Positions 13,166 through 13,525 of a stretch of 13,525 bases of DNA are shown one piece after another. Positions within the stretch are counted from its first letter, which is position 1. Every line of letters begins with the position of its first letter. Source of the stretch: CAVPHV01 sp963704825 (GTDB lineage Bacteria; Actinomycetota; Acidimicrobiia; Spongiisociales; UBA5794); contig CAVPHV010000007.1 in the NCBI GenBank assembly GCA_963704825.1, positions 1 to 13,525 on the forward strand, written 5' to 3'. A program made the translations under genes and the position numbers. The notes under the pieces were generated by a model, which saw only the letters and a list, made by a program, of their open reading frames with translations, was not told the DNA's origin and did no database searches.

Positions 13166-13525
13166 ACGCGGCGGGGTCGACCGTCCCGTCGCGATCGCAC
13201 TGCCCGCGTTCGGCTCGGAGCCACTTGGCGGCGTCAGCTTGCGATCGAAGGTCGCAGGCGTGTTCGCCTGTCGGAGCGCCGTAAGCGGGCTTGCCATGTG
13301 CATCGTTCACACTGCTGTAGTCAGCAAAACCCGCACACCCCCTGCATGGACGCGCCAACCCTCTGGTTCGATCAGATCCACGATGGACGAACCATGCGCC
13401 GCGTCCTGCTGAAGGCGGATGACGTTGTGCCGATCGATCGGCCCCCGATCGCGAACGCGAGGCGACTCGTTGGCTCTATCGACCACTGTGACAACCAGCG
13501 GCGTTCGACTGTCCGATAGAGTCAC
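13166..13525. other. Right flank, no supported gene
   Basis: Two overlapping open frames on opposite strands (plus from ATG 13346, 57 residues; minus from 13525 to 13307, 72 residues) are both weak. The plus frame has the better GC at third positions but no ribosome site; the minus frame is cut by the window edge. I recognise neither. Confidence 0.4.

Noticed and set aside
13094..13303. A minus frame ending WSWRDLNPRPLACH as a gene
   Set aside because: The ending is the translated attachment core, and the rest has no start signal or recognisable domain. Its value is only in showing the stop codons next to the core.
13307..13525. A minus frame of 72 residues at the right edge
   Set aside because: Third-position GC is lower than in real genes here, no ribosome site can be seen at the window edge, and an opposite frame is slightly better.

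Overview
The window is GC-rich DNA, most likely from an actinobacterium. Several features point that way: an ArsR–arsenate reductase fusion, an ArsC with an N-terminal helical domain and CGDACP motif, a Thr-rich Excalibur lipoprotein, SHOCT membrane proteins, and GTG/TTG starts with strong GGAGG sites. Acidimicrobiia is a reasonable guess but is not proven by the sequence.

Layout. (1) 1-1042, minus: the 5' part of a secreted RTX-type calcium-binding repeat protein, with one frameshift, running off the left edge. (2) 1357-4265, plus: two tandem genes for membrane proteins with C-terminal SHOCT repeats, each behind the same ~80 bp leader, followed by a Thr-rich Excalibur lipoprotein. (3) 4762-13139: an 8.4 kb integrated island bounded by a perfect 43 bp direct repeat that matches the 3' half of tRNA-Ala(GGC). 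Its left end holds a tyrosine integrase gene with two frameshifts. An IS3-family element (6003-7284, 4 bp target duplication) sits just upstream of the integrase start. A second insertion sequence (7770-9215, ISH6/IS256-like, 8 bp target duplication) lies next to a gene for a putative DNA-binding SEC-C protein. (4) The island's cargo continues with a short arsenic operon (9985-11985: ArsR-ArsC fusion, ArsC, aquaporin) and a probable toxin-antitoxin pair (12151-12958: Xre regulator, nucleotidyltransferase). (5) 13140-13525: flanking DNA with no supported gene.

How it works together. The arsenic genes would reduce arsenate to arsenite in the cytoplasm and let arsenite leave through the aquaporin. 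No Acr3 or ArsB pump is present; a 37-codon fragment overlapping the aquaporin stop may be what is left of the next operon gene. The toxin-antitoxin pair at the far end would help keep the island in the chromosome.

The most unusual point is that the island's attachment core lies inside the 3' end of the integrase reading frame. Joining the ends in the excised circle would put two TGA codons directly after the core. In the integrated form that stop is lost and the frame runs about 130 codons into flanking DNA. Four recognisable genes or gene parts carry apparent single-base frameshifts, so sequencing error and decay must both be considered.
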